This document shows, piece after piece, positions 1 through 6,447 of a stretch of DNA of 10,972 bases. A program made the position numbers and the translations under genes. The stretch is from contig JAIELM010000313.1 in NCBI GenBank assembly GCA_019752975.1, positions 1 to 10,972 on the forward strand, written 5' to 3'. Source of the DNA: Undibacterium sp. Its GTDB lineage: Bacteria > Pseudomonadota > Gammaproteobacteria > Burkholderiales > Burkholderiaceae_D. Within the stretch, counting starts at the first letter, position 1. Every line of letters starts with the position of its first letter. The notes under the pieces were generated by a model. It worked only from the letters and a program-made list of their open reading frames with translations, was not told the origin of the DNA and made no database searches.

Positions 1-104
1 TGGATGATAGGATCAGGTGACATAAACCGTGCAATCAGTGGTTCATAAATGCGCCCATTCATATGAACAGGTGTCCCCACTGCACTAAATCGTACACAAA
101 TGGC
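1..104 (-). pseudogene. Rhs/YD-repeat core fragment, 5' truncated, continues past the left edge
   Basis: Read on the minus strand, the open frame from 104 to 1 includes HMNGRIYEPLIARFMSPDP, the conserved end of the RHS repeat-associated core that precedes the variable toxin tip. A TAA codon in the same frame at 107-105 and the loss of recognisable core sequence above it show that the fragment has no proper 5' end. No start codon or ribosome binding site precedes it. It is therefore the remnant of a large Rhs gene or a displaced (orphan) Rhs C-terminus whose toxin tip lies outside the window. The sequence just upstream is repeat R1 (117-197), related to the one upstream of the second Rhs fragment at 8488-8565. 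Family identity is confident; whether it is expressed is unknown. Confidence 0.8.
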
Positions 105-116
105 TTAAACCCAGTC

Positions 117-197
117 GCCATGCGGCTTGGCGCGTGGTACGCAGGGTGGATTGGCAAGTTAAAAGAGCGAGAACCCCCTAATGCGGGTTTTTGGGGG
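117..197. repeat. Repeat R1, left copy, next to a truncated Rhs
   Basis: It starts with GCCATGCGGCTT and ends with TTAAAAGAGCGAGA followed by a C-rich hairpin (CCCCC at 174-178, GGGGG at 193-197). The same blocks in the same order, with diverged sequence between them, occur at 8488-8565. In both places the repeat lies between a recombinase gene and an Rhs fragment, and homology may continue some 30 bp towards the Rhs side. The hairpin could act as a weak terminator, but there is no long T-run on either side. The GGGTGGATT portion resembles dispersed intergenic repeats common in proteobacteria. Confidence 0.65.
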
Positions 198-323
198 CAT
201 TCTAGCAGGCTTGATGTGGTTTTAGATAGATTCGATTGACTTTATTCATGCTGCATTTGCAAACACGCATAAGCGCGTTTAAAGCGTTTTGGGTGATCGT
301 ACTTTACTTTGTGTGAGCTGGAA

Positions 324-351
324 GTTAAAACACTTCTTGGTGCGTTTTAAC
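324..351. repeat. Inverted repeat with 10-bp arms and 8-bp centre, possible recombination site
   Basis: GTTAAAACAC and GCGTTTTAAC form arms that match at 9 of 10 positions around an 8-base centre. This geometry is like a core site for a tyrosine recombinase, and it lies 223 bp downstream of the recombinase stop. A weaker inverted repeat with TTTTAA in its arms lies downstream of the second recombinase (8625-8653). The function is inference; it may simply be a hairpin. Confidence 0.3.
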
Positions 352-428
352 GTATTTGAGAGCGGCTAAGGGAGGAAGGGGAATTGCGCTGAAATAGGAA
401 TGGCATGTAGGGTTGTTGATTGCTGTCT

Positions 429-497
429 TGCCGCACTTGATGCGGCATCCAGAATTGACACGCTAGGTAGTTCATTCTGGGTTCCCGCATGCGCGAG
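429..497. repeat. Dispersed palindromic repeat
   Basis: A perfect hairpin TGCCGCA-CTTGA-TGCGGCA (429-447) is followed by the inverted pair CCAGAAT (449-455) and ATTCTGG (474-480) and then by GTTCCCGCATGCGCGAG. This order of motifs is typical of small non-coding palindromic repeats scattered in many proteobacterial genomes. There are no coding features. Confidence 0.55.
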
Positions 498-536
498 AAA
501 GACGGCTTCAAATAAACAAGCGTCTTATAGTAACGA

Positions 537-551
537 TGGCGCGTAGCACCA
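537..551. repeat. GCGTAGC hairpin downstream of the first recombinase
   Basis: TGGCGC-GTA-GCACCA forms a 6-bp stem with one wobble pair, 22 bp beyond the recombinase stop. A perfect version, TGGCGC-GTA-GCGCCA, lies at the matching place after the second recombinase (8675-8689). No T-run follows on the minus strand, so it is more like a REP-type hairpin or 3'-end stabiliser than an intrinsic terminator. Confidence 0.5.
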
Positions 552-573
552 TTGAGTTTTGGCGTTTTGATTT

Positions 574-1650
574 TTAATCGTCGTCAATATCGCTCTGGGC
601 TTCTTGCGCTAATAAATCGAGTAAGGCGACACCGGCTTGCTCCGCTGTTGGCACGCTCTGTTCTGCTTTATCCTCAATCACCCGTGCTGGATGGGTAGCA
701 CTGTGTATGTCTTTGAGTTTTTTGATACTCACATGGGTGTAAATCTGCGTGGTGGTGAGGCTGCTATGCCCTAGCATCGCTTGAATAAATCGAATATCCG
801 CACCGTTCTCTAACATCATGGTCGCCATGCTGTGACGGAATAAATGACACGATCCGCGTTTGCCTATCTTGGATTGATCGATGTAGTCACGTACTAAACT
901 GCTGAGTCGTCCAGCGGTAAATATCTCGCCACTATGAGTAAGAAATAGCGTGTCGTCATTGGCTCCGCTCACCATATCAGGACGCACATCATCCCTGTAT
1001 TTAGCTATCCATTGTAAGGCACGTTCTCCTATGGGAATGAGTCTATCTTTACCCCCTTTACCGCCTCGTATCATGACCGTGCCGCGCTCGTGGTCGATGT
1101 TGAAGACCCCTAATTGTATGAGTTCTAATCGTCTCATTCCCGTGCTGTAAAGCGTCTCCATCATGGCTCTATCGCGGATACCTAGACTCGTGCCGACATC
1201 GGGTAAAGCGAGTATGGTTTCCACTTCTGTCACGCTTAAAATATGCTTGGGTAGGCGTTGATCTAACCTCGGCATATCAAGGTCACTGGCAGGGTTGTAG
1301 AGGATGTGATTCTGCTTAGTGAGCCATTTGAAATAGGCGCGTATCGGCGTTAAGCGATTGTATTGGGTGCCTGGACTTAAGGGTTGTCCGTCACTCTTAC
1401 GGTAAAGGAATAAGTGTCTCTGGTAGCGTTCTAAAATCGGCTTAGTGATGTCATGTGGACGTTGTAATCCGCGCTCGTCGCACCAGGTGATGAAATAACG
1501 TAGGCACTCTTCATCACGGGTCACGGTCTGCTGACTAAAGCGGCGCTCTAGTCGCCATTGCATAAAGTGACGTAAATAGTGATACAAGCTATTAGGGTCG
1601 CGGATGTCGCCTATCGGGGCTTTTGCTTTGTTGTCGGTGCGGTGTGCCAT
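574..1650 (-). CDS. XerC/D-like tyrosine recombinase (module copy 1)
   Basis: This 358-residue protein is a tyrosine-type site-specific recombinase, which cuts and rejoins DNA through a covalent phosphotyrosine. Residues about 20-115 form the N-terminal SAM-like DNA-binding domain and about 135-310 the catalytic domain. The full catalytic set is visible: Arg173 in STGMRRLEL, Lys198 in GKGGKDRLIPIG, His269 and Arg272 in HLFRHS, His295 in LGHSS and Tyr304 in TQIYTHV. The length exceeds that of chromosomal XerC/XerD (about 300) because of extra N-terminal residues and a tail rich in Asp and Glu. Its ATG follows the primase stop by 5 nt, and AAGG at the end of that gene serves as ribosome binding site, so the two are co-transcribed. 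The C-terminal region resembles XerC/D more than phage integrases or IntI. It is probably the recombinase of a mobile element rather than the chromosome-dimer resolvase. The target site is unknown. Confidence 0.93.
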   Translation of the reverse strand: MAHRTDNKAKAPIGDIRDPNSLYHYLRHFMQWRLERRFSQQTVTRDEECLRYFITWCDERGLQRPHDITKPILERYQRHLFLYRKSDGQPLSPGTQYNRLTPIRAYFKWLTKQNHILYNPASDLDMPRLDQRLPKHILSVTEVETILALPDVGTSLGIRDRAMMETLYSTGMRRLELIQLGVFNIDHERGTVMIRGGKGGKDRLIPIGERALQWIAKYRDDVRPDMVSGANDDTLFLTHSGEIFTAGRLSSLVRDYIDQSKIGKRGSCHLFRHSMATMMLENGADIRFIQAMLGHSSLTTTQIYTHVSIKKLKDIHSATHPARVIEDKAEQSVPTAEQAGVALLDLLAQEAQSDIDDD

Positions 1651-1655
1651 GAGAA

Positions 1656-4600
1656 TTACCTTGGGTCGTTGGCGGCTTCGTGAGCGCTTGTCATAAGAAT
1701 GTGGGCGCTGTGTGCAATGCCATTGGATTTACTTGGCTTACGACGGTCAACGACTGGGATTTTGACTTCAATTTCTGAGACCCCCGTAACATGCGTTTTG
1801 GGATTTTTTTCAGTGAAATCGTCGAAAGCCGCGCCAGTCGTGGCTTGTGGGGTGATTTCACCACCCCGAATAGCCCCCGAATTGGGGGCGAATTGACCCC
1901 GAATTGACCCCGAATACTCCCCCTCCTTACCCCGAATTGCTGCCGTCGTAGTGGTAGATTCCTCCTCTTTTTTAACACTACTACCCTCATCATTGAGTGT
2001 CGCGCTATCGAGCAATCCTAAAACGAAAGCTTGGCCATGATCGCCTTCACCGCTGTAGGCCAGCTCGTAATGCTGCGTTTGTCCACGTCGGCCGCCATGC
2101 TCATACAGATATTCCATTTCCGCTAAACGCTGCATGTGAATGAATAATTGGGTATTGCCCCAACCCGTTAAATCGCGCACCTGTCTGCGCGTAAAACGAA
2201 AGTCTTTTTGTTCTATCGATTGTTGTGCGCTCTCGCTCTTAACCCATGCATGTAGCGTGATGAGCAGCTTTCTGGTTTGCGGTGGCAATTCATCCAAAGT
2301 GCGCCCTAAAACCTCATGCGCGAGACGGTTGGCAATTGCGATGTCTTGCGGTGTCACTTCGATGTAGCGCACCGTCTGCCCACGGTGCTGTACGGTTTTA
2401 ATCTCGCGTTGATATTGGTGTAAAAAGGTGATGGCGCGAATTAAACTCAGGTACTTCATGTGATCGCGCCGTGTTCTGGTTTTATCGTCTAAGAAGGTCA
2501 ATTGATCGGCGTAAGGATTGACCACTTTGAAGGGCTGTAGCAGCCTTTGGGCGTTGCGGTGTAGATTGAGGATAGCGTCGCGTCCTTCGTCTTGCAGTAA
2601 GCCTTGTAGGGTCTGGCGTTGGCGTTGTAAGACGTGAATCGCTTTGGTTTGTTCTCGGCTCTCATTGACCGTTAAGAGCACACAGCGATTCAATAATTCT
2701 TCGTCGATGTCGATGGCTGTGGTGGTTAAAAATAGCATCACGGGACCTTCCACTTTGTATTCATGTGTAGTCAGCAAGCCCGTGGTCGCGTCCTTGCCGG
2801 TACTGGCCATGCTCACTTGACCATCACTCTGGAGAAGCTTAAGCGCATAGCTCGCTTGCGCTGCGCCTTCCTCTTCGGCGATCGCTAGAATTTTATGTTT
2901 TAAGCTGGTCTCGCCCATGTAAAACAAGCTTTGTCCGGTCATGGCGGAATAACGTACTTGTGCTTCATCTGGCATAAAAGCAAGCACCGCATCCATCAAA
3001 CTAGATTTACCCGCTGCGCTGGACGATTGGATTAACACCGCCAGCGGTTTATCCAGTTGACGTGAAACTGCGGCTAAATAACCGACTAATTTATTCGTCT
3101 CTTCACCCACCACGCCGCAAGCGTCAAAGTCACTTAAAATGCGTTCTAATAATTGCGGTGATTGGAGTAAATCGAGGGCGTCTCTTTGCTCGATGTCGGT
3201 GAGCTTGGGCGCGTCGTCTTCTTTCTTCAAGGCCGCTTGTAAATGACTGCTTTGTAGTTCTTCCAATTTGAGTAAAACACGTCCTAAATCATGCTTGAGC
3301 GTGTCTTCTGCTTCACCTAATTCCAGCCCTGCACACTTGATGAAAGCCGCTCTCGCTTTGGCTTGATAAAGGTCGAAACTATCGACGTGAAAGCGCTCTT
3401 CTTTGGAGACTAAGATATTCACTTTTAAACTCTCGGGATTGGTCGGCTTTTTCCAGCCCCGAATACGGTAACGACGAGTGCCATACGTGAGGGTTAAATC
3501 GGTGTCGGTTATTTCTGTTGGCGTGTCTTCTTGTGAGGCGGGTGGGAGTGGGCTGTTAATGGTCGGTTCTGGGATGACTTCTGGTAATGTGGGTGTGATG
3601 ATGGGCGCGGCTTTTTGCTCACTCTTTTTGGATAACTGAACCGACGAAATAGCAGCTAAGGGGAAAGGCATGGCATCCGGCGTTGCTGCACTTACTGATT
3701 CCTGATCCCTGACCTCTGATACCTGACGCTCCATCCATTCAGCTTTACGCACTAACAACCCTAAAGCCTTATCTGCGGGCTGTACTTTCTGCGCGTATTC
3801 ATTGGCATCCATCCCTTTGGGAAATTGAATCCGATAGCAAACAATGCCGTGCTCTTGTAGCTTTTCTGCTAAAGCATCCGCCGCATTATTCCCCGCTTCG
3901 TCTCTGTCGTAGGCGATTAATACTCGTTTAATTTGATATTGCGTAAATGCGGCTAAATGGTCTTCTGTAAAACCGTTCGTACCATAGCTGGCGGTGACAT
4001 TTTTAAAACCATTCACCCAGAACGTCATGGCATCAATTAAGGCTTCACATAAAATCACTTCCCCATTAGCCGCCATCAATCCCGCTTCATTCCATACCCC
4101 ACGATGTTCACCCGGCAAATACAAATGAAGCGCCGTCCCCACCCGCAAATTTCTAAGAACTTTACGCCCATACACTTCATGCACAACACCATGGACATCC
4201 ATCACGGGAACGACTAAGGAGCCGCTAAAATGTTCATGCCCAGAGTCACGCAACAAGCCAATATTTTGCAAACGAGAGCGCATTTCCAATCCTTCTTTCC
4301 ATGCCTTTCTAGGAAGATGATTGCCCAAGCTGCGATTGGCGTAACCGAGTTGAAATTGTGTGATTAACTGGGGATGATTCAGACCACGAGACTGCAAATA
4401 ATCCAGCGCCTCTGGGCTCTCTTTTAAAGTGTCATGATAGTAGCCAAGCACCAGTTTTAAATCATCTTGATCACTGGCATGGCTAGCCATAGGAAGAGCG
4501 GTTGCGGCTTTTAATTTACCCTTTACTTTAGCCTTCACGTCGCTCTCAAGCGAGGACACCTCTGCACTGATCATGCCACTTCCCGCCTCTTTCCTTAGCC

Positions 4601-4862
4601 GCTCCACGGCAGCGCGAAACGAGAGTTTAAAGAATTTCATAAGCCAATCAACCGGACCACCTGCTTCATTGCAGCCAAAGCAGTGAAATAGGTTCTTGCT
4701 CTCGGTGACAATGAAACTGGCGGTACTGTCGTCGTGAAACGGACAATTGGCGGCGTAATCTTTACCTTGCTTCTTGAGTTTAATCCCCGCTAGCTCGATC
4801 AAGCGCACTAAGGACACCTCGGTTTTTAAGCGTTGTAGTTCTTCGTCTGGGATGCGTGCCAT
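1656..4862 (-). CDS. CHC2/Toprim primase fused to a P-loop ATPase (probable helicase), module copy 1
   Basis: This 1068-residue protein is predicted to make RNA primers and remodel or unwind DNA. Residues 40-64 carry a DnaG-type CHC2 zinc finger (Cys40, His43, Cys61, Cys64). Residues about 265-355 form a Toprim domain with Glu273 in the ILCEAL stretch and Asp319/Asp321 in AYDRDEAG. A proline-rich linker (about 395-450) leads to an ATPase domain with Walker A SSSAAGKS (613-620), an acidic Walker B ILAIAEEE (658-665), a sensor-like MLFLTTTA (709-716) and a possible arginine finger at Arg726. Residues about 890-925 look like a winged helix. A low-complexity section (about 960-1005) is encoded by the 11-bp repeat array, and a conserved tail ends in EAANDPR. 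The start at 4862 has GAGGT 7 nt upstream and a good promoter. The ATPase type (helicase or loader) is inferred. Fused primase-ATPases are typical of phages, plasmids and integrative elements. Confidence 0.9.
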   Translation of the reverse strand: MARIPDEELQRLKTEVSLVRLIELAGIKLKKQGKDYAANCPFHDDSTASFIVTESKNLFHCFGCNEAGGPVDWLMKFFKLSFRAAVERLRKEAGSGMISAEVSSLESDVKAKVKGKLKAATALPMASHASDQDDLKLVLGYYHDTLKESPEALDYLQSRGLNHPQLITQFQLGYANRSLGNHLPRKAWKEGLEMRSRLQNIGLLRDSGHEHFSGSLVVPVMDVHGVVHEVYGRKVLRNLRVGTALHLYLPGEHRGVWNEAGLMAANGEVILCEALIDAMTFWVNGFKNVTASYGTNGFTEDHLAAFTQYQIKRVLIAYDRDEAGNNAADALAEKLQEHGIVCYRIQFPKGMDANEYAQKVQPADKALGLLVRKAEWMERQVSEVRDQESVSAATPDAMPFPLAAISSVQLSKKSEQKAAPIITPTLPEVIPEPTINSPLPPASQEDTPTEITDTDLTLTYGTRRYRIRGWKKPTNPESLKVNILVSKEERFHVDSFDLYQAKARAAFIKCAGLELGEAEDTLKHDLGRVLLKLEELQSSHLQAALKKEDDAPKLTDIEQRDALDLLQSPQLLERILSDFDACGVVGEETNKLVGYLAAVSRQLDKPLAVLIQSSSAAGKSSLMDAVLAFMPDEAQVRYSAMTGQSLFYMGETSLKHKILAIAEEEGAAQASYALKLLQSDGQVSMASTGKDATTGLLTTHEYKVEGPVMLFLTTTAIDIDEELLNRCVLLTVNESREQTKAIHVLQRQRQTLQGLLQDEGRDAILNLHRNAQRLLQPFKVVNPYADQLTFLDDKTRTRRDHMKYLSLIRAITFLHQYQREIKTVQHRGQTVRYIEVTPQDIAIANRLAHEVLGRTLDELPPQTRKLLITLHAWVKSESAQQSIEQKDFRFTRRQVRDLTGWGNTQLFIHMQRLAEMEYLYEHGGRRGQTQHYELAYSGEGDHGQAFVLGLLDSATLNDEGSSVKKEEESTTTTAAIRGKEGEYSGSIRGQFAPNSGAIRGGEITPQATTGAAFDDFTEKNPKTHVTGVSEIEVKIPVVDRRKPSKSNGIAHSAHILMTSAHEAANDPR
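1864..1938. repeat. 11-bp iteron-like array inside primase copy 1
   Basis: GAAT cores begin at 1868, 1879, 1890, 1901, 1912 and 1934: five in a row exactly 11 bp apart, then a degenerate unit and one more in phase. The best unit is ACCCCGAATTG. The spacing is close to one helical turn, so all units face the same side of the DNA, as in iterons bound by replication initiators. In protein the array encodes IRG triplets 11 residues apart (976, 987, 998). The second primase gene has a corresponding array at 10017-10087 with a different unit. Confidence 0.7.
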
Positions 4863-4905
4863 TTTTTATACCTCGTATAAATATTTTTTAATGATGCATT
4901 GATGC

Positions 4906-4934
4906 TTGATACTGTAGCCAACATGCTTTATTAT
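4906..4934 (+). promoter_or_regulatory. Sigma70 promoter for the regulator/toxin-antitoxin operon
   Basis: TTGATA (4906-4911) and TATTAT (4929-4934) are each 5/6 matches to the -35 and -10 consensus and are separated by 17 bp. The promoter lies face to face with and overlaps the minus-strand promoter, so the two polymerases should compete. Transcription would start near 4941, leaving a leader of about 100 nt before the preferred regulator start at 5041. Confidence 0.65.
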
Positions 4935-4939
4935 GTCAA
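4911..4939 (-). promoter_or_regulatory. Sigma70 promoter for the primase-recombinase operon
   Basis: On the minus strand, TTGACA (4939-4934), a perfect -35, is followed after exactly 17 bp by TACAGT (4916-4911), a 4/6 match to the -10. Transcription would start near 4905 and give a leader of about 40 nt before the primase ATG at 4862. The inverted-repeat operator covers the -35 and spacer, so repression is expected. Confidence 0.7.
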
Positions 4940-5040
4940 GCATGAACACCTCAATATCACGCACCAACGCATGGATTTCCAGAGATAAATCAGTCAATAT
5001 GGCTACATCTGATCCAATTTCTATGACGGGAGTGCTAGAT

Positions 5041-5403
5041 ATGAACGAAGTACTTGAAGGTTTTGCACTGCGCTTACGCGAACTGCGCAAACAAAAAAAT
5101 TTATCCCAAACACAATTAGGCCAATTAGCCGCACTGCATTACACCCATATAGGACGTTTTGAGCGCGGCGCATCCAGACCTAGCGGTGACACGCTCAAGC
5201 GTTTAGCTGACGCATTAGGGGTCAGTAGCGATTATTTGTTAGAAGGCGCGATTGATGATGTGGCTAAAGCGCATTTTGCAGACAGAGAGTTGCTCAAACA
5301 GTTTCAGGAGGTAGAACATTTGCCTGAAGAAGATAAAAACGTCGTCAAGAAATTGCTCGACGCCTTTTTGACCAAGAAACATTTACAAGTTTTAGCACGC
5401 TAA
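5041..5403 (+). CDS. XRE-family (Cro/CI-like) transcriptional regulator
   Basis: From the chosen ATG this is a 120-residue protein with a helix-turn-helix domain at about residues 10-65: LSQTQLGQLAALH is the first helix pair, and HIGRFERGASRP includes the recognition helix and the turn typical of the family. The C-terminal half (about 75-120) is charged and predicted helical and may mediate dimerisation. I chose the start at 5041 because GGGAG lies 8 nt upstream and because the open frame further upstream (to 4933) has no homology-like content and overlaps the promoter. An ATG at 4999 cannot be excluded. The gene is divergent from the primase operon across a shared operator and lies 17 nt before the antitoxin gene. 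It is likely a repressor of the mobile module, of its own operon, or of both. Confidence 0.85.
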   Translation: MNEVLEGFALRLRELRKQKNLSQTQLGQLAALHYTHIGRFERGASRPSGDTLKRLADALGVSSDYLLEGAIDDVAKAHFADRELLKQFQEVEHLPEEDKNVVKKLLDAFLTKKHLQVLAR

Positions 5404-5420
5404 ACCAGAAAGAACTTTTT

Positions 5421-5666
5421 ATGACCAAGATTCAAATTGAATTGCCCGATGCAACAGCGCAAGCCGCGCAAGCCGCTGGGCTACTAACACCACAAGCATT
5501 AGAACGCTTGCTCTCCAATGCCTTACGTAGACAACAAGCCGCCGATTATCTACTCACCGTAGCCGATGAAGTCGCGACAACGGGTAGCACACCCATGTCG
5601 ATAGAAGAAATCCATGCCGAAATTACCGCAGCACGCGAGGAACGGCAACGTGCGGGTCGTCATTGA
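5421..5666 (+). CDS. Antitoxin of a PIN-domain toxin-antitoxin pair
   Basis: An 81-residue acidic/alanine-rich protein. The first residues, KIQIELPD, look like the beta strand of a ribbon-helix-helix DNA-binding antitoxin, followed by helices at about 10-45 and a C-terminal segment (about 58-81, MSIEEIHAEI onward) that is the probable toxin-binding region. The gene overlaps the toxin gene by 17 nt, an arrangement typical of these pairs, and follows the XRE gene by 17 nt in one operon. The ribosome binding site is weak (AGAAAG about 10 nt upstream). Proteins with this LLTPQALERLL-type sequence commonly precede toxins of the COG1569 PIN group. Its expected role is to bind and inhibit the toxin and repress the operon; the regulatory part may be shared with the XRE protein. 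Confidence 0.8.
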   Translation: MTKIQIELPDATAQAAQAAGLLTPQALERLLSNALRRQQAADYLLTVADEVATTGSTPMSIEEIHAEITAAREERQRAGRH

Positions 5667-6072
5667 TACCAATGTGCTGTTGTCTGGCTTATTGTGGAAA
5701 GGCACACCACATACCCTATTGAGCCAAGTACGTTTTGGTGTTGTCGAATTAGTTATGAGTCATGTTCTATTGGAAGAATTTGCCGAGGTCATCGCACGCC
5801 CAAAATTTACCAGCATTCTCCAGCGCACCACGCGTACACATCAACAGATTTTAAGTGAATTACACGTCTTGGCCGACGTGATCGCAGCACCGCCACTGCC
5901 ACATCCCATCTGTCGTGATCCTGACGATGATGCCGTACTCGCTTGCGCACTGGCGGCACAGGCCGACTGGATCGTATCGGGCGATGATGATTTATTGACG
6001 CTCAAAGAATTTCAACAAATACCCATCATCACAGCAACCGAGGCAATGCAAAGATTAGCAATGCAAAAATAA
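5650..6072 (+). CDS. PIN-domain ribonuclease toxin (COG1569-like)
   Basis: From the GTG start this is a 140-residue single-domain PIN protein, predicted to be a metal-dependent RNase that blocks growth when free of its antitoxin. Acidic active-site candidates are visible in the expected order: Asp6 in VVIDTNVLLSG, Glu42/Glu43 in LLEEFAEVIARP, the Asp cluster at 90-94 in RDPDDDAVLACA and Asp112-114 in VSGDDDLL. The GTG at 5650 is preferred over an upstream in-frame ATG at 5614, because GAGGAA lies 7 nt before it and the PIN fold begins directly there. Twelve extra residues from 5614 would carry no motif. Translation is probably coupled to the antitoxin through the 17-nt overlap. The gene appears intact. 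It ends about 120 bp before a strong terminator. Confidence 0.88.
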   Translation: MRVVIDTNVLLSGLLWKGTPHTLLSQVRFGVVELVMSHVLLEEFAEVIARPKFTSILQRTTRTHQQILSELHVLADVIAAPPLPHPICRDPDDDAVLACALAAQADWIVSGDDDLLTLKEFQQIPIITATEAMQRLAMQK

Positions 6073-6164
6073 AATTCGCAGGTATTCATGTGCAGCGATG
6101 AACCAAACCAGACGAAACCGAAAGTAACTAAGGGGAAGAATTAACGCCGCATCACATTTTTTCT

Positions 6165-6224
6165 TTAGCTGCTAGCTGCAAAGGTCGAACAACTTAAAAC
6201 CTCATTACAAGCCCTAGCAGCTAA
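6165..6224 (+). promoter_or_regulatory. Inverted repeat pairing with the terminator loop
   Basis: TTAGCTGCTAG (6165-6175) is the exact reverse complement of CTAGCAGCTAA (6214-6224), which spans the loop and stem edges of the downstream terminator. The transcript could form either this pairing or the terminator stem, or a loop-loop contact between them. That is the layout of an attenuator or of a 3'-end RNA structure. No leader peptide or ligand-binding domain is recognisable. Confidence 0.4.
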
Positions 6225-6246
6225 GGGCTTGGGTGAGGTTTTTTTG
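6196..6246 (+). terminator. Intrinsic terminator of the regulator/toxin-antitoxin operon
   Basis: AAAACCTCA (6196-6204) pairs with TGAGGTTTT (6234-6242), and inside it AAGCCCT (6209-6215) pairs with AGGGCTT (6224-6230). A T-run follows on the plus strand. This is a strong rho-independent terminator in the right orientation and about 120 bp after the PIN toxin stop. Confidence 0.85.
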
Positions 6247-6407
6247 TTTTTAAAATAGAAGAATGAGTCAAATTCAAAATGCCCTTTTATTGGAATTTTT
6301 AGCTGATTTTTTTCATCTTCTCAACATAGGAAATTCGTGTTTATTTCTTGAGCGTTTCAGCTTGCTTTTCTTTAGCTGCCCGCTGTTTTTGATTTTGGTT
6401 TTTTCTT

Positions 6408-6444
6408 TTGCGTTGCCCTTGCGCGTAGCGCACTGACTACTGGC
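6408..6444. repeat. Direct repeat, left copy (TTGCGTTGCCCTT ... CTGACTACTGGC)
   Basis: TTGCGTTGCCCTT (6408-6420) and CTGACTACTGGC (6433-6444) recur in the same order at 6864-6890, with 12/13 and 12/12 matches. The left copy has about 10 extra bases between the two blocks, carrying GCGTAGCGC. Together the copies bracket the hairpin-rich segment. Confidence 0.55.
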
Positions 6445-6447
6445 GAA

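Larger units (their letters stand above)
105..573. other. Non-coding stretch with several repeats and hairpins
   Basis: I see no convincing gene here on either strand. The stretch lies downstream of the first recombinase gene and upstream of the Rhs fragment. It holds repeat R1 (117-197), an inverted repeat with TTTTAA arms (324-351), a palindromic dispersed repeat (429-497) and a short hairpin close to the recombinase stop (537-551). The equivalent gap at the second module (8585-8704) is much shorter, so most of this stretch is specific to this copy. Confidence 0.6.
4902..4944. promoter_or_regulatory. Candidate operator for the divergent XRE regulator
   Basis: CATGCTT (4922-4928) and AAGCATG (4938-4944) form a perfect 7-bp inverted repeat with a 9-bp spacer. 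A further half-site ATGCTTGAT lies at 4902-4910. The sites cover the -35 element of the minus-strand promoter and the -10 and -35 elements of the plus-strand promoter. A dimeric XRE repressor binding here would shut both operons, and the adjacent regulator gene is the obvious candidate. Binding is inferred. Confidence 0.6.

Noticed and set aside
51..135. Small minus-strand frame in R1 with a counterpart in the right copy (shared YD, QW and H residues)
   Set aside because: The shared residues are few, and the frame overlaps the Rhs frame and repeat; similarity is explained by the DNA repeat.
574..1650. Chromosomal XerC/XerD or an integron integrase
   Set aside because: There are two diverged copies, each in an operon with a primase-ATPase, with longer N- and C-termini than XerC/D; I see no IntI-specific inserted helix.
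1691..1993. Minus-strand frame of 100 codons within the primase 3' end
   Set aside because: It is a frame-shifted reading of the low-complexity repeat section; the primase frame continues unbroken through it to the conserved tail.
4933..5040. N-terminal extension of the XRE regulator from an ATG at 4933
   Set aside because: It would begin inside the promoter and operator, before the expected transcription start, and has no ribosome binding site; 5041 has GGGAG at good spacing and starts with the regular domain.
5614..5649. Start of the PIN toxin at an ATG at 5614
   Set aside because: The 12 added residues carry no motif, and the GTG at 5650 has GAGGAA 7 nt upstream, directly before the PIN motif.
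6341..6433. Minus-strand frame of 30 codons from GTG, very rich in Lys, Gln and Arg
   Set aside because: Too short, no ribosome binding site, and low-complexity composition; at most the decayed end of a lost gene.
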